From Clonostachys chloroleuca (Eukaryota; Ascomycota; Sordariomycetes; Hypocreales; Bionectriaceae): DNA of 64,000 bases. Under the pieces are notes generated by a model, which saw nothing but the letters and a program-made list of their open reading frames with translations, was not told where the DNA came from and did not search any database. Location of the stretch: NCBI GenBank assembly GCA_037952775.1, contig JBANAY010000003.1, positions 186,001 to 250,000 on the forward strand, read 5' to 3'. Position numbers and translations under genes: made by a program. How positions within the stretch are numbered: the first letter of the stretch is position 1; the number at the start of each line of letters is the position of its first letter. Positions 1-11,463 of this stretch are shown here, in pieces.

Positions 1-1624
1 TCTGCCTTCATCATGAGAATCCATCCGGCTTATCGTCTCTCTGGTATGTACATTATTTGTTCATAATTGCATTCGGCGAAGCACTCGCCGCCAATGGCAA
101 TAAGACGCGGACACCACCAGGCACAGATCGCTTCCTGCACGCCATGAAGAGGCTTAACCAGTTTGTCGTGTTTGACACATCTTGCAACCCGATAGAACTG
201 GCCGAGTTTTTTGGTTTGCTTCCTACAGGATGGTGAGTATCGCCTATCGGCCGGATGGAGAGCGATCATTGACAAGATTGTCTTGCAGATTGGTCAAGCC
301 ATCCGTGTGGCTCTTGGTGATGGGATGCATACCAAAATACATAGCCAAGATATGGACAGTACACGATCCGAGAGGTGCCACCATGTCTGGTGGACAATAT
401 ATATTCTAGATCGTGAGATATCTTCTCTCATGGGTGTGCCGATGGGCATACCTGAGGAGCAAATCGAAGCGGGCTTGCCCACATTTCCGGGTCAACCCCA
501 AAAGTCGATGGGTTTGGAGGTTCAGATCAAACTTTCCAAAGTTCTTGCACAAGTCTTACACAGTTTAGTTGATCCCTCTATCACCATTTGGATCCCGATC
601 CTGCTAACCTTGAACACATGCAGCTGTATATGGCGCAGAGGGACGTCTAGACAAGTGCTTTCTTGCAATTATGAGGGATGCGTTGAAGAACGTTGCTAGT
701 GTCACCGATCAGCTCAATGATTCCTTCGGGGTCGCTATGCATGGACTAGAAGGAGGTGTTTGCAGATTGTCATGTTCCCTTCATGTTCTTCACCATCAGG
801 TATATTAGCCAGGACTGTGACAAATCTTTATTCCAAGAATACATCGCTGATGCTTTTTTTTGGTGTATTGTAATTGCAACAAGACCGCTCCTCTTCACCT
901 TTCTACAAGCCAGACTAGGTCAGTCAGATTTATCGCTGGCCCATGTCCATTATCCTGGCAGCATTAGGAGCCTTATCCTCATGTGCATCGAGTCAGCGCA
1001 GCAAATATTAACCATACTCGCCGACTTGCAATGCGAGAACCTCTTAGGTCAGTTCATATAAAGCTTTCGGTACGTGAGGTAGTATCCGTTCGGCTTGCTA
1101 ATAGTGTGAGTACAGAATCCTTTCTACGCTTTGACCTAGGCGCTATATTTGCAGCATTAGTCGCTCTCGTCGTGGCTACCGCAATTGACGCGGCATTATT
1201 GAAGGACCAACAGTTTTGGTCAGAAAGCTTCTACAGCCTATTGAGCCACATGGTAGACAGGGGGAATATGCTGGCAGCCCAGTTCAAAGCCGAAATTGAG
1301 ATCTTGGAAGACATATGTGGTCGTTTACGGACTATTTAGGGAGCTCAAGATCATTGCCAATCTTTATCATCAGAAATAAGGCTACAACCCGCAATAATGA
1401 CTCGGAGTCTCTTATGCTGGGTACTTCGGATTAGATCCTCTTGATATAAAAGAAGAGTCGCCCAAGGCTGCAGAGGGAGATGGCGAGCTCAGGATGGTCG
1501 ACTTTGTCTGGCAAGAGGGGTATACTAAGGAGCAATTCCTTACTTTCGCAGACTCAATCGATCTTGGCTATTTAGACAGTCTGCAATTATCATCCTTTTC
1601 CCTTTTGTATTCATTGTGTTGAGA
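1..1624 (+). pseudogene. Zn2Cys6-type transcription factor remnant (fungal MHR domain, 3' part)
   Basis: The gene enters from the left edge, so the DNA-binding end is not visible. Conserved fungal-TF middle-homology pieces occur in order on the plus strand: FGEALAANG near 75, IGQAIRVALGDGMHT near 290, HVWWTIYILDREISSLMGVP near 380, VYGAEGRLDKCFLA near 615, CIVIATRPLLFTFLQ near 861, and a C-terminal part with FLRFDLGAIFAA and WQEGYTKEQF ending at a TGA at 1622-1624. An intron at 1048-1115 (gtcagt...tacag) joins two pieces correctly. The intron that should end at about 862 lacks AG: the acceptor reads TTTTTTTTGG. Further frame changes lie near 1340-1430. I therefore call it a decayed regulator; its target is unknown. 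Confidence 0.65.
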
Positions 1625-2454
1625 TGTCGAGTCTGGCACCCTCCATTGCTGGTTTTTTTTGGGTTCAAACTCTTATCCGAAGCTCACGGTGTTGTTTATA
1701 AAAGCTAGAGCTTGGCCCCAAACGTGTTGCTCTTGGTTGGAGAGTGTTGCTCCTGTTTGGAAAGACTGCATGATGCCCGCTAAAACCTAAGAGAACGGGA
1801 AAAAGAGAAAGACAATCGCCCACGTTATTGATTGCATGGCTAGGACGGAGGCAGTTCCTTAATTTTATGATAAGCTAATTTCCAAATTGCCCCACTCTAC
1901 TAGCCGCTTATGAATCTTTAACTACTCGAGTTGAAATCCCTTTGTTGACAAGGATTGTCAACTGGTGGTTGTCACAGGGTAGACTAACACTGCTCGCTGA
2001 TGTATACCCGAACAGGAAAATGGCTCGTGCTTTCGGACCACGGCATCAGAGCTTATTTATTACCCATTTGCACCTGAATAGAAGTGGAGAAGGACAGCAA
2101 GGGATGCTGCTGCCTGAATCGTGCTTCTGAATTCTGTTCTGGTCCCTTACCGGACAATTTGATCTAGCTCGTTGGCATATCCTCATCGCAGAACATCATA
2201 TACTGCGGAGTAATTGGTTAGACTTCGTTTCCATATGATGCTGGTAGTGACCGAGCAACAAATCTGAATCTTGATGATTCATTTGCCCCTCCCATTCTAT
2301 TCTGATGTGTCAGCGGAGATTAGCATAAGCATAATAAGCACTTGATTTGCTAGGGTGCATCATCCGATAAAAAGTTTCGATATAAAACCTCCACCAGCAT
2401 CGGTCGTAGGGGAAAACAGATTCCTCCAACTATAGGCTTATTTACAAAGGCAAA
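1625..2454. other. intergenic, no gene seen
   Basis: No convincing coding sequence. The first 30 bases are part of a short motif repeated at 35747-35790. The right end is the promoter of the flavin amine oxidase. Confidence 0.5.
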
Positions 2455-3843
2455 ATGGCGGATATGACCTATGACTGCATCATAGTCGGCGCCGGATACT
2501 CGGGACTCGCCGCCGCCAAAGCTCTGGTTGAGCACGAAACGAAGCCAAGAATCCTTGTCCTTGAGGCGCGTGAACGCATCGGCGGGCGCGCTAAAACCAT
2601 CCATCGCGACGATGGCACATACTGGGACGTCGGCGGCTCGTTCCTCGGCAAGCAGCAGGACCTCATGTACGGCCTCGCACGCGAGTACAACGTGGAGGTC
2701 TTCCCCATACCACAAAAGGGCAAGCTCGTATTTCTTCATCGCGGCCGGGCGAAGGAGTATTCGGGGCTGATTCCACCGCTTCGGCCGTGGGAGATTATCG
2801 ACAGTGGTATATTGCTGCAAAAGCTCGAGAAGAAAGTCCGCAGCGTAGATGTCAATGCGCCATGGGCACATAGCAAGGCCAAGGCCTGGGATAGCATATC
2901 AATCGACGAATGGGTAAAGCGACACTCGTTCACCAAGGGATGTCGGGATATGATGGATTTGGGCTTTCAGGGAGTCTTTGGTCGATCAGGCGGCGATATC
3001 TCGCTGTTGTTCGCGGCCTTCGTGTTCAAGACTTTGGGTGGCGTCGAGGCAGCTTTCAGCTCAAAGGATGGACTCCAACAGGACATGATGGTAGGCGGCG
3101 GTATGGCCATTGCCAAATTAATCTGGGAGGGAATTGGCGGTGACGAGATTGTCAAACTGAACGAGCCGGTGCACCAGGTCAAGTACGATGACTCGGGCTG
3201 CACCATCACCTCAGCCAAAGGCGAGTATTGCGCCAAACGCGTCATCTTCACGGTACCGCCTCAGTTCGCCGCCAAGGTGCAGTTCGAACCGAGCCTTCCG
3301 ACGGAAAAGCAGGCCCTCCTCGAGGCAATAGAACTTGGCGTATATGCAAAAGTCTTTGCTACTTATGCGACCCCGTTTTGGCGAGATCGCGGTCTCCGCG
3401 GCGAGGCCACGAATCTCGACGGACACCTCCCCATTGTCTTTGACGCCACGTCGCCGGGAGCCGATTCCAAGGGCAAGCTGATGGCTTTCCTCACCGGACC
3501 CAAATGCAGGGAGTTTGCAGCTCTGTCAGAGGACGAGCGGAGGAAGATTGCGATTGAAGAGTTCGCGGGCCTTTTCGGTAAGGAAGCTCTGGAACCAGAC
3601 GAGTTCTTTTACCATTCGATGCTTCATGACGCGTGGTCGGGTGGGTGCCCGCTCGCCTCCCCTCCGCCAGGCATCATCAGCTCGTACGGTGAATGGATCC
3701 GGAAACCTGTGGGACCGATTCATTGGGCGGGAAGTGAAACATCCACAAGAATGTACGGATATATGGAAGGCGCAGTGTGTGCTGGACAACGGGCGGCGAA
3801 AGAGGTTGTTGAGGCCCTGACCGTTGAGCCAGGGCAAAGTTGA
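2455..3843 (+). CDS. flavin-containing monoamine oxidase-like protein
   Basis: Intact single-exon ORF of 462 residues, the usual length for the flavin amine oxidase family. The N-terminus has the Rossmann FAD motif VGAGYSGLAAA (G12, G14, G17) followed by an acidic strand end and RIGGRA, which contacts FAD. Near the C-terminus WSGGC matches the MAO-A/B SGGC motif, whose cysteine carries the 8-alpha-S-cysteinyl FAD; here it is Cys398, almost the same position as in human MAO-B. The closing motif WAGSETSTRMYGYMEGAV is also typical. Expected reaction: oxidative deamination of an amine to aldehyde, ammonia and H2O2. The substrate cannot be told. No signal peptide is obvious. It lies head-to-tail beside the transporter/kinase pair but is separated from it by 740 bp. 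Confidence 0.88.
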   Translation: MADMTYDCIIVGAGYSGLAAAKALVEHETKPRILVLEARERIGGRAKTIHRDDGTYWDVGGSFLGKQQDLMYGLAREYNVEVFPIPQKGKLVFLHRGRAKEYSGLIPPLRPWEIIDSGILLQKLEKKVRSVDVNAPWAHSKAKAWDSISIDEWVKRHSFTKGCRDMMDLGFQGVFGRSGGDISLLFAAFVFKTLGGVEAAFSSKDGLQQDMMVGGGMAIAKLIWEGIGGDEIVKLNEPVHQVKYDDSGCTITSAKGEYCAKRVIFTVPPQFAAKVQFEPSLPTEKQALLEAIELGVYAKVFATYATPFWRDRGLRGEATNLDGHLPIVFDATSPGADSKGKLMAFLTGPKCREFAALSEDERRKIAIEEFAGLFGKEALEPDEFFYHSMLHDAWSGGCPLASPPPGIISSYGEWIRKPVGPIHWAGSETSTRMYGYMEGAVCAGQRAAKEVVEALTVEPGQS

Positions 3844-4580
3844 AGCATCCCAGTCCTAAGACTCAAGAATCGGAACTAGGTCAATCATTTTCGATAAAAT
3901 CGACTGAATTGAACAATCATCTACTCAGAAGCTCCACTCAGAATCAGCTCCTACTGAATCATTCTGAGTTCCATGGTGGAAAACAGAAAGCTATTCTTAG
4001 AAGTTACTTACACAAATATTTCATTTTGTGATTGTATGTTATGTTTTTACTTTTCAGTTCGCTTCACCCTATAGAGACTAATTTTATTAAAGTCATAACA
4101 GTATGACATGGCAAGTTAAAGCGGTACTTAATATGATATATTCAGCGTGAAAGCGTCTGAGAAGTGGGTGGGAACCTCAAGTGGCGATATATCTACACAA
4201 AATTAGCCGGATGTGATTCACCTGCAATCATCCAATTCTTCGTAAAATGCTTGCTAATACAAGGGACATATTAAGACGGAATCTAAAATCCAGCAGTTCC
4301 CTACCTCTTATTCGTCTCTGAATGGCCTTTAGTTCGATTTATGGTAATGTCAGACCTTTCTTATATTATTTGAAATTCATTTCGTAGATGATATGGAATC
4401 ACTTGGATGGAATATCTATAACAACTTATGGTAATTGTGCAATTGTGAAGGCGCAAAGTTCTTACTTCCACCGAGTCATTTTCGGATAAGGAAAGTCAGT
4501 GTCTCAAATCATTCCGCATAACAAGGCAGAGACTCTTCAGGCCTGCATTTTCCAGTCTTTTCAAGTAAATGCCCTGTTTC
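3844..4580. other. AT-rich intergenic, no gene seen
   Basis: AT-rich spacer between the 3' ends of two convergent genes. No supported ORF or RNA gene. Confidence 0.5.
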
Positions 4581-6087
4581 TTACACCTCTTCCTCTAGTT
4601 TCTTGAGTCCGATATCAGTTGGAGTATACCCAGCTTCCTCCTCCATAGGCGTTGACTTGGACACAGTCCAGACCGCAGGCAAGGCAATAACCAACGCGCC
4701 AATACACAAACCCCAGTCCATCCCAAGCTGGGTCCTACCACTAGCCCCCTGCGCATTAATACGCCACGCCATGGCTCCTCCCGTAGCTTGAAAGGTCTTG
4801 TAGGCACCGACAAGAACCGCAGCACGACCGGCGCTATTCGACTCAGTCCCGATCATCCAGTAAGCAAATCCTTGCCAGAGGGCGTCATACGCGCCATAGA
4901 AAATGTACAAAAAGATGGGACCAGTCGAAAGGTTTCCTTGGGTATAGTCGATATCCTGCTTGAGCCCTTGGGCCATGCGTTCTTCATGCCACAGCTCAAA
5001 CGCGTAGCCTCCACCCCAGACCGCCATGCCGGTGACTAAAAGAAAACCCCAGCCGAGGCGGGCACGCCCTGGGCGGTCGAGGCAAGGCAGATCCAGCAGA
5101 AACCCGATGAGCATACCCCCCAACATCTGCGCGATCCAGTATAGAGCACTGTTCAGCGAGCGCGTGCGGATATTGAAGGTTAGGCCGTTGACATTATTCT
5201 GCTGGTAGCTGTAAAAGACATTGGCTGAGAAAAAAAGAGGAATCATGCAAGCGACACGCCACTTGAAGAGAGTGCTGACTGCCGTTTGTACGGCACCCTT
5301 CATGGTCCGCTTCTCCGTCTCCGCTGCATTGTGTAGCTGTGCTAGGCGGATGCGAGAAGGAGAGCAGATGAATATACCCAGCAACCAGCCGAATCCCATA
5401 ATGACCAGCAAGGCGATATAGGTGGAATCCGAAACGGTGCTCGTTTTGGAATTATAATTGAGGCCAAAGGACACGAGAGAGCCAATCCCTCCTCCTAGAT
5501 TGAAAATGATCCAGAACGCTGCTATAGCCCGCCCCTTTTGGGATTCTTCAACATAAGTCGTCATGATGGCCCCTTGGACGATCCAGATGAAAGAGGCACC
5601 GACTCCGAGAAGGGCGCCTGAAGCAATCACAAAAGCCCCATTGTGGTGATGGTTGAAGTGTAAGAGGCTGCCGCTATATAGGGCATATGTCCAGCCACCG
5701 ATGAGGAAGCAAACTCGGGGTCCCACGCGGGTGAACAAAGGCCCAACAACCAAAAGAGCCGTACCGGCCGTCGCGGATAGAAGAGCTACGTTGGCGTTCG
5801 CAGCGACGGTCGAATCAACCTGGCCAGATCCGCCTAGGCCGGTCAAGGCATTGTACATCTTCGGCTACGTCTTAGCGTTGCGGACATTGAGACTAGCCGG
5901 ATATTCTAGGTTAAAGACTTACACCAGGGAGGCAGAAACATATGAAGCTGATCAGAATGATCTGAGTCCACGGATGAGAGTAAAACCTCACAAGCTTCGA
6001 GGATGATGGTTGCCACTGGGTACTCTCTCGTTGAGGGATGTCCCCTTCGGTAACTTGGGGAACATTCTTGGCGTTTGATTCTGCCAT
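4581..6087 (-). CDS. UNC93-like (DUF895) MFS transporter
   Basis: Two exons, 5923-6087 and 4581-5858, with an intron at 5859-5922 (gtaagt donor); spliced length about 480 residues. The protein is strongly hydrophobic with about 11-12 membrane helices. GPLFTRVGPRVCFLIGGWTYALY and the block from IWIVQGAIMTTY to GRAIAAFWIIFNLGG are characteristic of fungal UNC93-like proteins, and a QQNNVNGLTFNIRTRSLNSALYW region lies in the second half. The likely role is solute transport at the plasma membrane or an internal membrane; the substrate is unknown. The start chosen gives a short hydrophilic N-terminus (MAESNAKN) before the first helix. It is divergent from the sugar kinase that starts at 6479, with 391 bp between starts, which suggests co-regulation. 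Confidence 0.85.
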
Positions 6088-6478
6088 GTTTCAGCCTTCT
6101 TCTTTCTGCTTTGCTTGATAAAGTTACAGACACGATAAAAAGACTACTGCCAGCTGCGCTCTTGTGGAAGTTGCGAAAACATGTTGGTAAACCACACTCT
6201 TAAATAGAAAGGGGAAAGGATGGAGAAAGATGGAGAAGAGGAGTTCCTTATCTGTGGGGTGCGGACCCTCTCGGTCCAATTTGACGGAGATTTTGCGGCC
6301 AAGCAACAAGAAGTCAACCGTCAGCCGTCGGATAACCCGAAGGGGACTAAGGAATCTGCAGAGTGGAGAAGTAAACGAGTCATATCATAATGTTAAAAGC
6401 CTGTGTATATTCGTTCACGGAATTTAGCTTTATACGATGCACAAAAGACCTTTCCCAAGCCAACATAAGCAGACTAAG
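6088..6478. promoter_or_regulatory. shared divergent promoter with CGGATAACCCG motif
   Basis: This spacer carries the 5' regions of the UNC93-like transporter (minus) and the kinase (plus). CGGATAACCCG occurs at 6329-6339. The same word forms both arms of an inverted repeat at 7942-7973 downstream of the kinase. CGG-ended motifs are typical of Zn2Cys6 binding sites, but no regulator for this pair is visible nearby. Confidence 0.4.
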
Positions 6479-7670
6479 ATGACAGTCACCCGACCAAACC
6501 AGGATGCAAATCACGCCCCAGTTCCCGACACGAGGGACACAGGCAATCCCAATGACCAGAATCGCCCCGCCGCGGTGGTCCTTTGCGTGGATGCCGGAGG
6601 TACTAGCTGCAAAGCAGCTATCCTGTCGGCTGACGGGGAACTTGCGTCAAGTGTGGGCGGACCATGCAACGTGTAATATGCCCGATATAATACCCAAAGA
6701 GTCTATGATCTATGTACTGATAACGCGTACTAGTTCCACTGTAGGACTCGACACCACCCTTGCAACCATAACGGCCGTGGTACACAATGCCCTTCGTAAG
6801 CATCCGTCGACACGAGGTCAGTCACCGGCAGCAGCGTTTACTAAAGTCTGGGTTGGCCTGGCGGGATACGACAGACCAACACTTCAACCAATCATCAATG
6901 ACGCACTTTCTCAGTTGTTTGGGCTCTCGCTCAATGGGGGCTTGCGAGTATCTTCAGACATTGATCTCCTTCCTGCTTGCTTAATGTCCGAGCCTGATAT
7001 AATCTCGGCCATCGTTCTAGTAGTTGGCACTGGTTCTGTGGCAATGAGTTACACACGAAAAGGCAAAGAATTTGAACGGGTTGGCCGATCAGGGGGCTGG
7101 GGAAGACTCCTTGGCGATGAAGGGTCAGGATATGCGATCGGCCGAGAGGGAATCCGCAGGGCACTAAAGGACTGCGACGCACACGCTCTAAGGAAAAGCA
7201 CAGCCGATGAACTAGCCAATTTTTCGCCGCTTTCTCGGGAGGTTTTAGATTACTTCCAGCGTCAGAATGCCGATTGCACGCCGGAAACCCTCCTTAGCCA
7301 TATCCTCATTCGAAGTACGCTAGGAAATACAGGAGAGTATGACGACGCATCGAGAACAAAGACAATAGCAAGTGCCACCTCTGCCGTCTTTGCGGCTGTT
7401 GAGAAGGATATCGAGGCAAAACAGATTGTGGAATCGGGTGCATCCAGCGTGGCGGAACTCGTGCAGATGCTGGTCAAGGAGCAAACCATCAATGTAGGCC
7501 AATGTGCTCTCGTTCTTGGCGGAGGTCTCATGGGCAACATCATGTATAGAGATGCAGTGCGCGGCATCATACAGGAGCAATGTGGCAAGTTTAATCAGGT
7601 CAAGTTAATTAACGAGCCTGCCGTATCTGCCGCAAAAAGCCTGTTTAATTACAGCCAAGATTCTTTGTAG
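6479..7670 (+). CDS. N-acetylglucosamine kinase-like protein (BadF/BadG ATPase family)
   Basis: Two exons, 6479-6672 and 6734-7670, with an intron at 6673-6733 (gtaata...ctag); 376 residues after splicing. The phosphate-1 loop CVDAGGTSCKAA (D38 to K45), the second phosphate/adenosine segment VVGTGSVAMSY, the GRSGGWGRLLGDEGSGYAIG block and a late ALVLGGGLMGN motif identify the ASKHA fold of eukaryotic GlcNAc kinase. These enzymes phosphorylate GlcNAc at O6 with ATP in the cytosol. The substrate here is inferred from the family; glucosamine or another hexose is possible. Divergence from a membrane transporter suggests an uptake-plus-phosphorylation pair. No lesion is seen. Confidence 0.82.
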
Positions 7671-8825
7671 TACGATATATTTGTTCTCTATAGAGTACAG
7701 TTGTTGAAACTATCCATCTTATTTTAGGCAATCATTCATGTCTGCCACAAATACATGAGGCGAGATTATCAGTCTTAGCAGCTTGTACCTGGAGCATTGC
7801 TACCGTTCCAGAGAGTCAATTTGCCTTCTAAATTGGAACTAATATTGAATTGTACTATCTTATCATGATAGCAGAGAGGATGACGGCAGATTTGCGGATC
7901 GTGTCCAGGGTCATGGTTAATTCAGGGAAATGTGTCTCCCAACGGGTTATCCGTGGAATACCGGATAACCCGTACACTGGCGAGTCCGATATTAAGATTA
8001 AGCCCTGCAATGATTCAGCAGAGTAGCTTGAACCCTTCTGTATGGCTCGCGGCGCCTTACACTCATTTTCATCACCAAAACTTGAAATAGTTTGACTTTG
8101 TTTAACTTTGAAGCCCACATGTGGCTGTGTGCTAGTCTTCGGACATGGCTCAAATGCGAATGCCGGGAACTGGACGAACCGGACAGCAAGGGATGCATTT
8201 ATGATACCTCTGAAATTGATACCCCGGCTCGCCGTGAAAGGACGTTGTGACAGGTCATAAGGTAGAACAGAACCCGTAGGTATACAAACTTGATTTTAAT
8301 ATAATAATCAATAATTAGTTGCTATCAATATGACTTGCGGATTTCTGATAAAAAAACAACTACTTAGATAAATAAACAAGAGAAAACATTAAGTCAATTC
8401 AAATAGTTTTATTCCTCTATTACTTTTTTAAGACCAACGCATACACAAATAGCGATAGCACCAGCGTTAGTCTTGGGCGTCATAAGCCAGTTACCGTCGA
8501 TGTCAAGACAACTGGTCGATGGGATCGCCCGATACGTTGGCGCTAATCTTACTCAACACCTACTGCAGTACCCATTTGATGCTACCTAGATATTCAACAT
8601 GATGTAGCCGCAAATCTAATCTATTCAGACGTTGGACGGAAAACTGTAGGGCATACTCTAAGCCAATTCGCCTTCGTCTGACTCTTCTCTTGCTCGTCTC
8701 GGGGTTCCCCGCACCAGATCCCTGTACACATCTAACAAGTGGCGCGGGGTAAAGTAATTTGGCTGAGAGTTCAGGCTACCCTAAACATCCCTGTTCCTAT
8801 CTAGAATATGCCCTTCCCATGGCCT
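7671..8825. other. intergenic with inverted repeat
   Basis: No supported gene. It contains the perfect inverted repeat listed separately and an AT-rich stretch around 8290-8420. Confidence 0.4.
7942..7973. repeat. perfect 12-bp inverted repeat, 8-nt spacer
   Basis: The left arm ACGGGTTATCCG (7942-7953) and right arm CGGATAACCCG T (7962-7973) are exact reverse complements around TGGAATAC. The core word recurs in the kinase/transporter promoter at 6329-6339, so it may be an operator-like site or part of a small mobile element end. Confidence 0.7.
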
Positions 8826-9340
8826 TCACAGCATTCCACGTAATCCAAAATTCAAGCATACAAGGGAAGGAATCATTCTGGTCTTGGTCGGACTGCTTGG
8901 ATCCACCTCATGTGTCCTAATCTGGGCCCACTGGAATGGCGACACTCACTCCTGGGAGTTCCGTACGTTATTACTACGGATTTGCACAGTTGTAGCTCAG
9001 TCCGCCTCGTTTGTCAGTATGTCGTCGCATCTCGATAAGCAAGAGATGACAATAGCTACCGGTGGTTTTTTCCTTGCTCCAGCCTAGGTAGGGTCACTGC
9101 TGTTACGACAGTCAATGTGCTTCTTCAGCCATTCTTCACCCGAAGATTAGATGCCATCGTGGATGTCCCGAATAAAGCAGAAGTAAGGACTTGTCTAACA
9201 TTTTACAGCAATCCATTGCTAACCTTGACGCCCGGTTTATCAAAAAAGTAACTTCTCATATTGACAACATATCAAAGCTAATTGGAGAGCTGCGCAAGCT
9301 TGTGGTTGGTGCGTTTGTTGGCTCGCTCAAGACCACATAT
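8826..9340 (+). pseudogene. MFS multidrug-type transporter remnant (C-terminal part)
   Basis: Translated pieces match the last third of fungal DHA-type MFS pumps: KHTREGIILVLVGLLGS near 8860, VLIWAHWNGDTHSWEF near 8915, and FVSMSSHLDKQEMTIATGGFFLA near 9015, then a cytoplasmic tail with IANLDARFIKKVTSHIDNI and ELRKLVVGAFVGSL near 9215-9335. The 5' two thirds are missing, the frame changes between pieces and stops occur (TAG near 9086). One possible intron lies near 9184-9208. I infer a decayed fragment. Confidence 0.6.
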
Positions 9341-9648
9341 AGTAAGATTTCACGAGGAATCAAGAATTGAATAAAGCTAATAGCATCTAGTATCTGGCTT
9401 TGCTACCTGTCTTCTTTCGTCGGTCATCAGTGCATTTATCCAAGATAAAGAGAGCCGGGAAAATTACTAAAAAAAAGACAAAAAGTACCTGGATCAAGCA
9501 ATAATTTGGCGTACGAGATGAGCGAGTGGCCGACCCACTTGCTCATTTTGACGCCGTGACACGATTTATTTTCTTTAGCCCTTAAACCTTTCTATTTCAA
9601 CATCCTAAATTTCTAGATATAGGGATTTCGCGTTACATGTAATAACCC

Positions 9649-11463
9649 CTATAGATTAGACTGCAGAACATTGTTTGGCATGATATAGACCCTACCTTCA
9701 AATGGGGCTAAGGTTTCAGAACTCTCCTTACTCTCGTGAGTTGTAAGAATAAGTTTTGGAGTCTCGCCGTTAGTGAGGACCATTATAGATTCTGGAACGG
9801 CCCAGGGTTTCTCCTCCGAGGTGAAGTTAAGAACAACCACCATCCTTCTCTTCCGATCCTGCGCTTGCTTGATGAAAATGTAGATATCAACGTCATCCCT
9901 TTCAAGACATAGGTAACCTCCATATACCAGAATATCCTCATGCTGCTTCCTAAATAGCAACATCTTGCGCCAAAAGCCAAGCAAACTTTCTGTGTTGTTT
10001 ACTTGCGCCGCAACGTTGATTTCATGTGATAATGGATGGGCCTTCATCCAAGGCTCTTTGACATCCAATCCAGCCCGTTCAGCTTCCTCAGAAAATCCGC
10101 CATACTTGGCGGCACCGTTCCATGCCATGGGTATCCGTGAATGATCACGGGCCAGATGTTGTAGTGCTGTAAATCCCCTGTCGAGCTCGGCCTCGTTATT
10201 CCCCCCGTGGCGTTCCCTGATCATGTCGATAAAGAGACGACTACTGATGTCCAGGTAGTTCTCCAATAGGTATGTCTCCTTTGGGGCGTTGACTGTACCA
10301 ATTTCCTGCCCTTGATAAATGTACTGGGTTCCGCTAAGACAAGTCTGAAGAACAGCTAGCATTTTGGCTCCCGATTCTCGAAGGGTGGGGTGGTCATCCG
10401 TGAGCCTTGAGACTGATCGCGAAAGATCGTGGTTTTCCAGGAAAGCAGTTGTCCAGGCGTCAGTTCCCTGGATAAGACTCTGTGCCTTGCCAATGGCTTC
10501 TTTGAATTGGGGAAGCGTATAATTCTTGGGAGTTGTTTCGTATTTATGCGTACGGCCCCAGCCTACCTCGACCGCGTCAAACTGGAAGACTATGTTGAGC
10601 TGTCGGGCCGCAGCGCTCACATAGGGCAATATTCTTGCCACGTCGGGGGTGTCGAGAAGCTCACCGACCGTTATCGCTCCGTACCGTGCCGAAATTTCAT
10701 TCATCTCGCTGATGTACTCATGCATCCTTGGTCCATTGCAGTATAACATGGCCGCGGGCTGGAACTGTGCTGCTGGGTCAGTGACCGGAGCGTCTGGGAA
10801 GTCGACCGGTTTGCTGTACATATTGACCGTATCAACTCGAAAACCATCCACTCCGCAGTCCAACCAAAACACCATGGCAGATGCATAGATGACTTTCCTG
10901 GCCTCCGGGCTGTCCCAATTCAAATCTGGCTGTTCCTTGGCCCACAGATGGAGGTAATATTCCTTTGTCGACTCATCCCATTCCCATGCGCTGCCACCCC
11001 CGAAACTGCAGCGCCAGTTATTGGGTGGCAGCCGGTCGCCGCCCTGCGAGTATCTTGCTGGTCGCCAGATGTACCAATCCCGTTTGGGGTTGTCTCTGCT
11101 ACTCCTGGATTCTTTGAACCAAGCATGTTGGTCCGAAGTGTGGTTGATGACAAGATCCATCATGATTCTCATCCCCCGAGCATGTGTTTCTCTTATCAGA
11201 CTTTCCATATCTTCAACGCTCCCGTATGGAGGGTAGATGGCTTCATAGTTCGATATGTCGTATCCCATGTCAACTTGCGGACTGTCGTAAACGAGGCTAA
11301 GCCATATTGTATCTGCACCTAGGCTGGCTATATAATCAAGCTTGGACGCAATACCACGGATGTCTCCAATGCCGTCGCCATTGGAATCGCAGAAGGATGC
11401 AGGATAGATCTGATAGATGACAGTGGACTTCCACCACGTTTTCACATGAGGCAGACCAGCCAT
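9649..11463 (-). CDS. GH13 alpha-glucosidase (maltase)
   Basis: Intact single-exon ORF of 604 residues, as expected for fungal intracellular maltases. The start WWKSTVIYQIYPASF and the blocks SPQVDMGYDISNYE and MMDLVINHTSDQH are GH13 subfamily 40-like. Catalytic residues are present: nucleophile Asp211 in GFRVDTVNM, acid/base Glu268 in VGELLD, and transition-state Asp346 in ENHDLSRSVSR. No signal peptide is seen, so it should be cytosolic and hydrolyse imported maltose or sucrose-type alpha-glucosides. In ENHDLSR two residues differ from the common ENHDQPR, which may alter specificity. It is divergent from the permease at 12140 across a 676-bp spacer with repeated elements, as in yeast MAL loci. 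Confidence 0.93.
   Translation of the reverse strand: MAGLPHVKTWWKSTVIYQIYPASFCDSNGDGIGDIRGIASKLDYIASLGADTIWLSLVYDSPQVDMGYDISNYEAIYPPYGSVEDMESLIRETHARGMRIMMDLVINHTSDQHAWFKESRSSRDNPKRDWYIWRPARYSQGGDRLPPNNWRCSFGGGSAWEWDESTKEYYLHLWAKEQPDLNWDSPEARKVIYASAMVFWLDCGVDGFRVDTVNMYSKPVDFPDAPVTDPAAQFQPAAMLYCNGPRMHEYISEMNEISARYGAITVGELLDTPDVARILPYVSAAARQLNIVFQFDAVEVGWGRTHKYETTPKNYTLPQFKEAIGKAQSLIQGTDAWTTAFLENHDLSRSVSRLTDDHPTLRESGAKMLAVLQTCLSGTQYIYQGQEIGTVNAPKETYLLENYLDISSRLFIDMIRERHGGNNEAELDRGFTALQHLARDHSRIPMAWNGAAKYGGFSEEAERAGLDVKEPWMKAHPLSHEINVAAQVNNTESLLGFWRKMLLFRKQHEDILVYGGYLCLERDDVDIYIFIKQAQDRKRRMVVVLNFTSEEKPWAVPESIMVLTNGETPKLILTTHESKESSETLAPFEGRVYIMPNNVLQSNL

Noticed and set aside
2350..2871. 173-codon minus-strand ORF over the amine oxidase start
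   Set aside because: Antisense shadow of a clearly conserved coding region.
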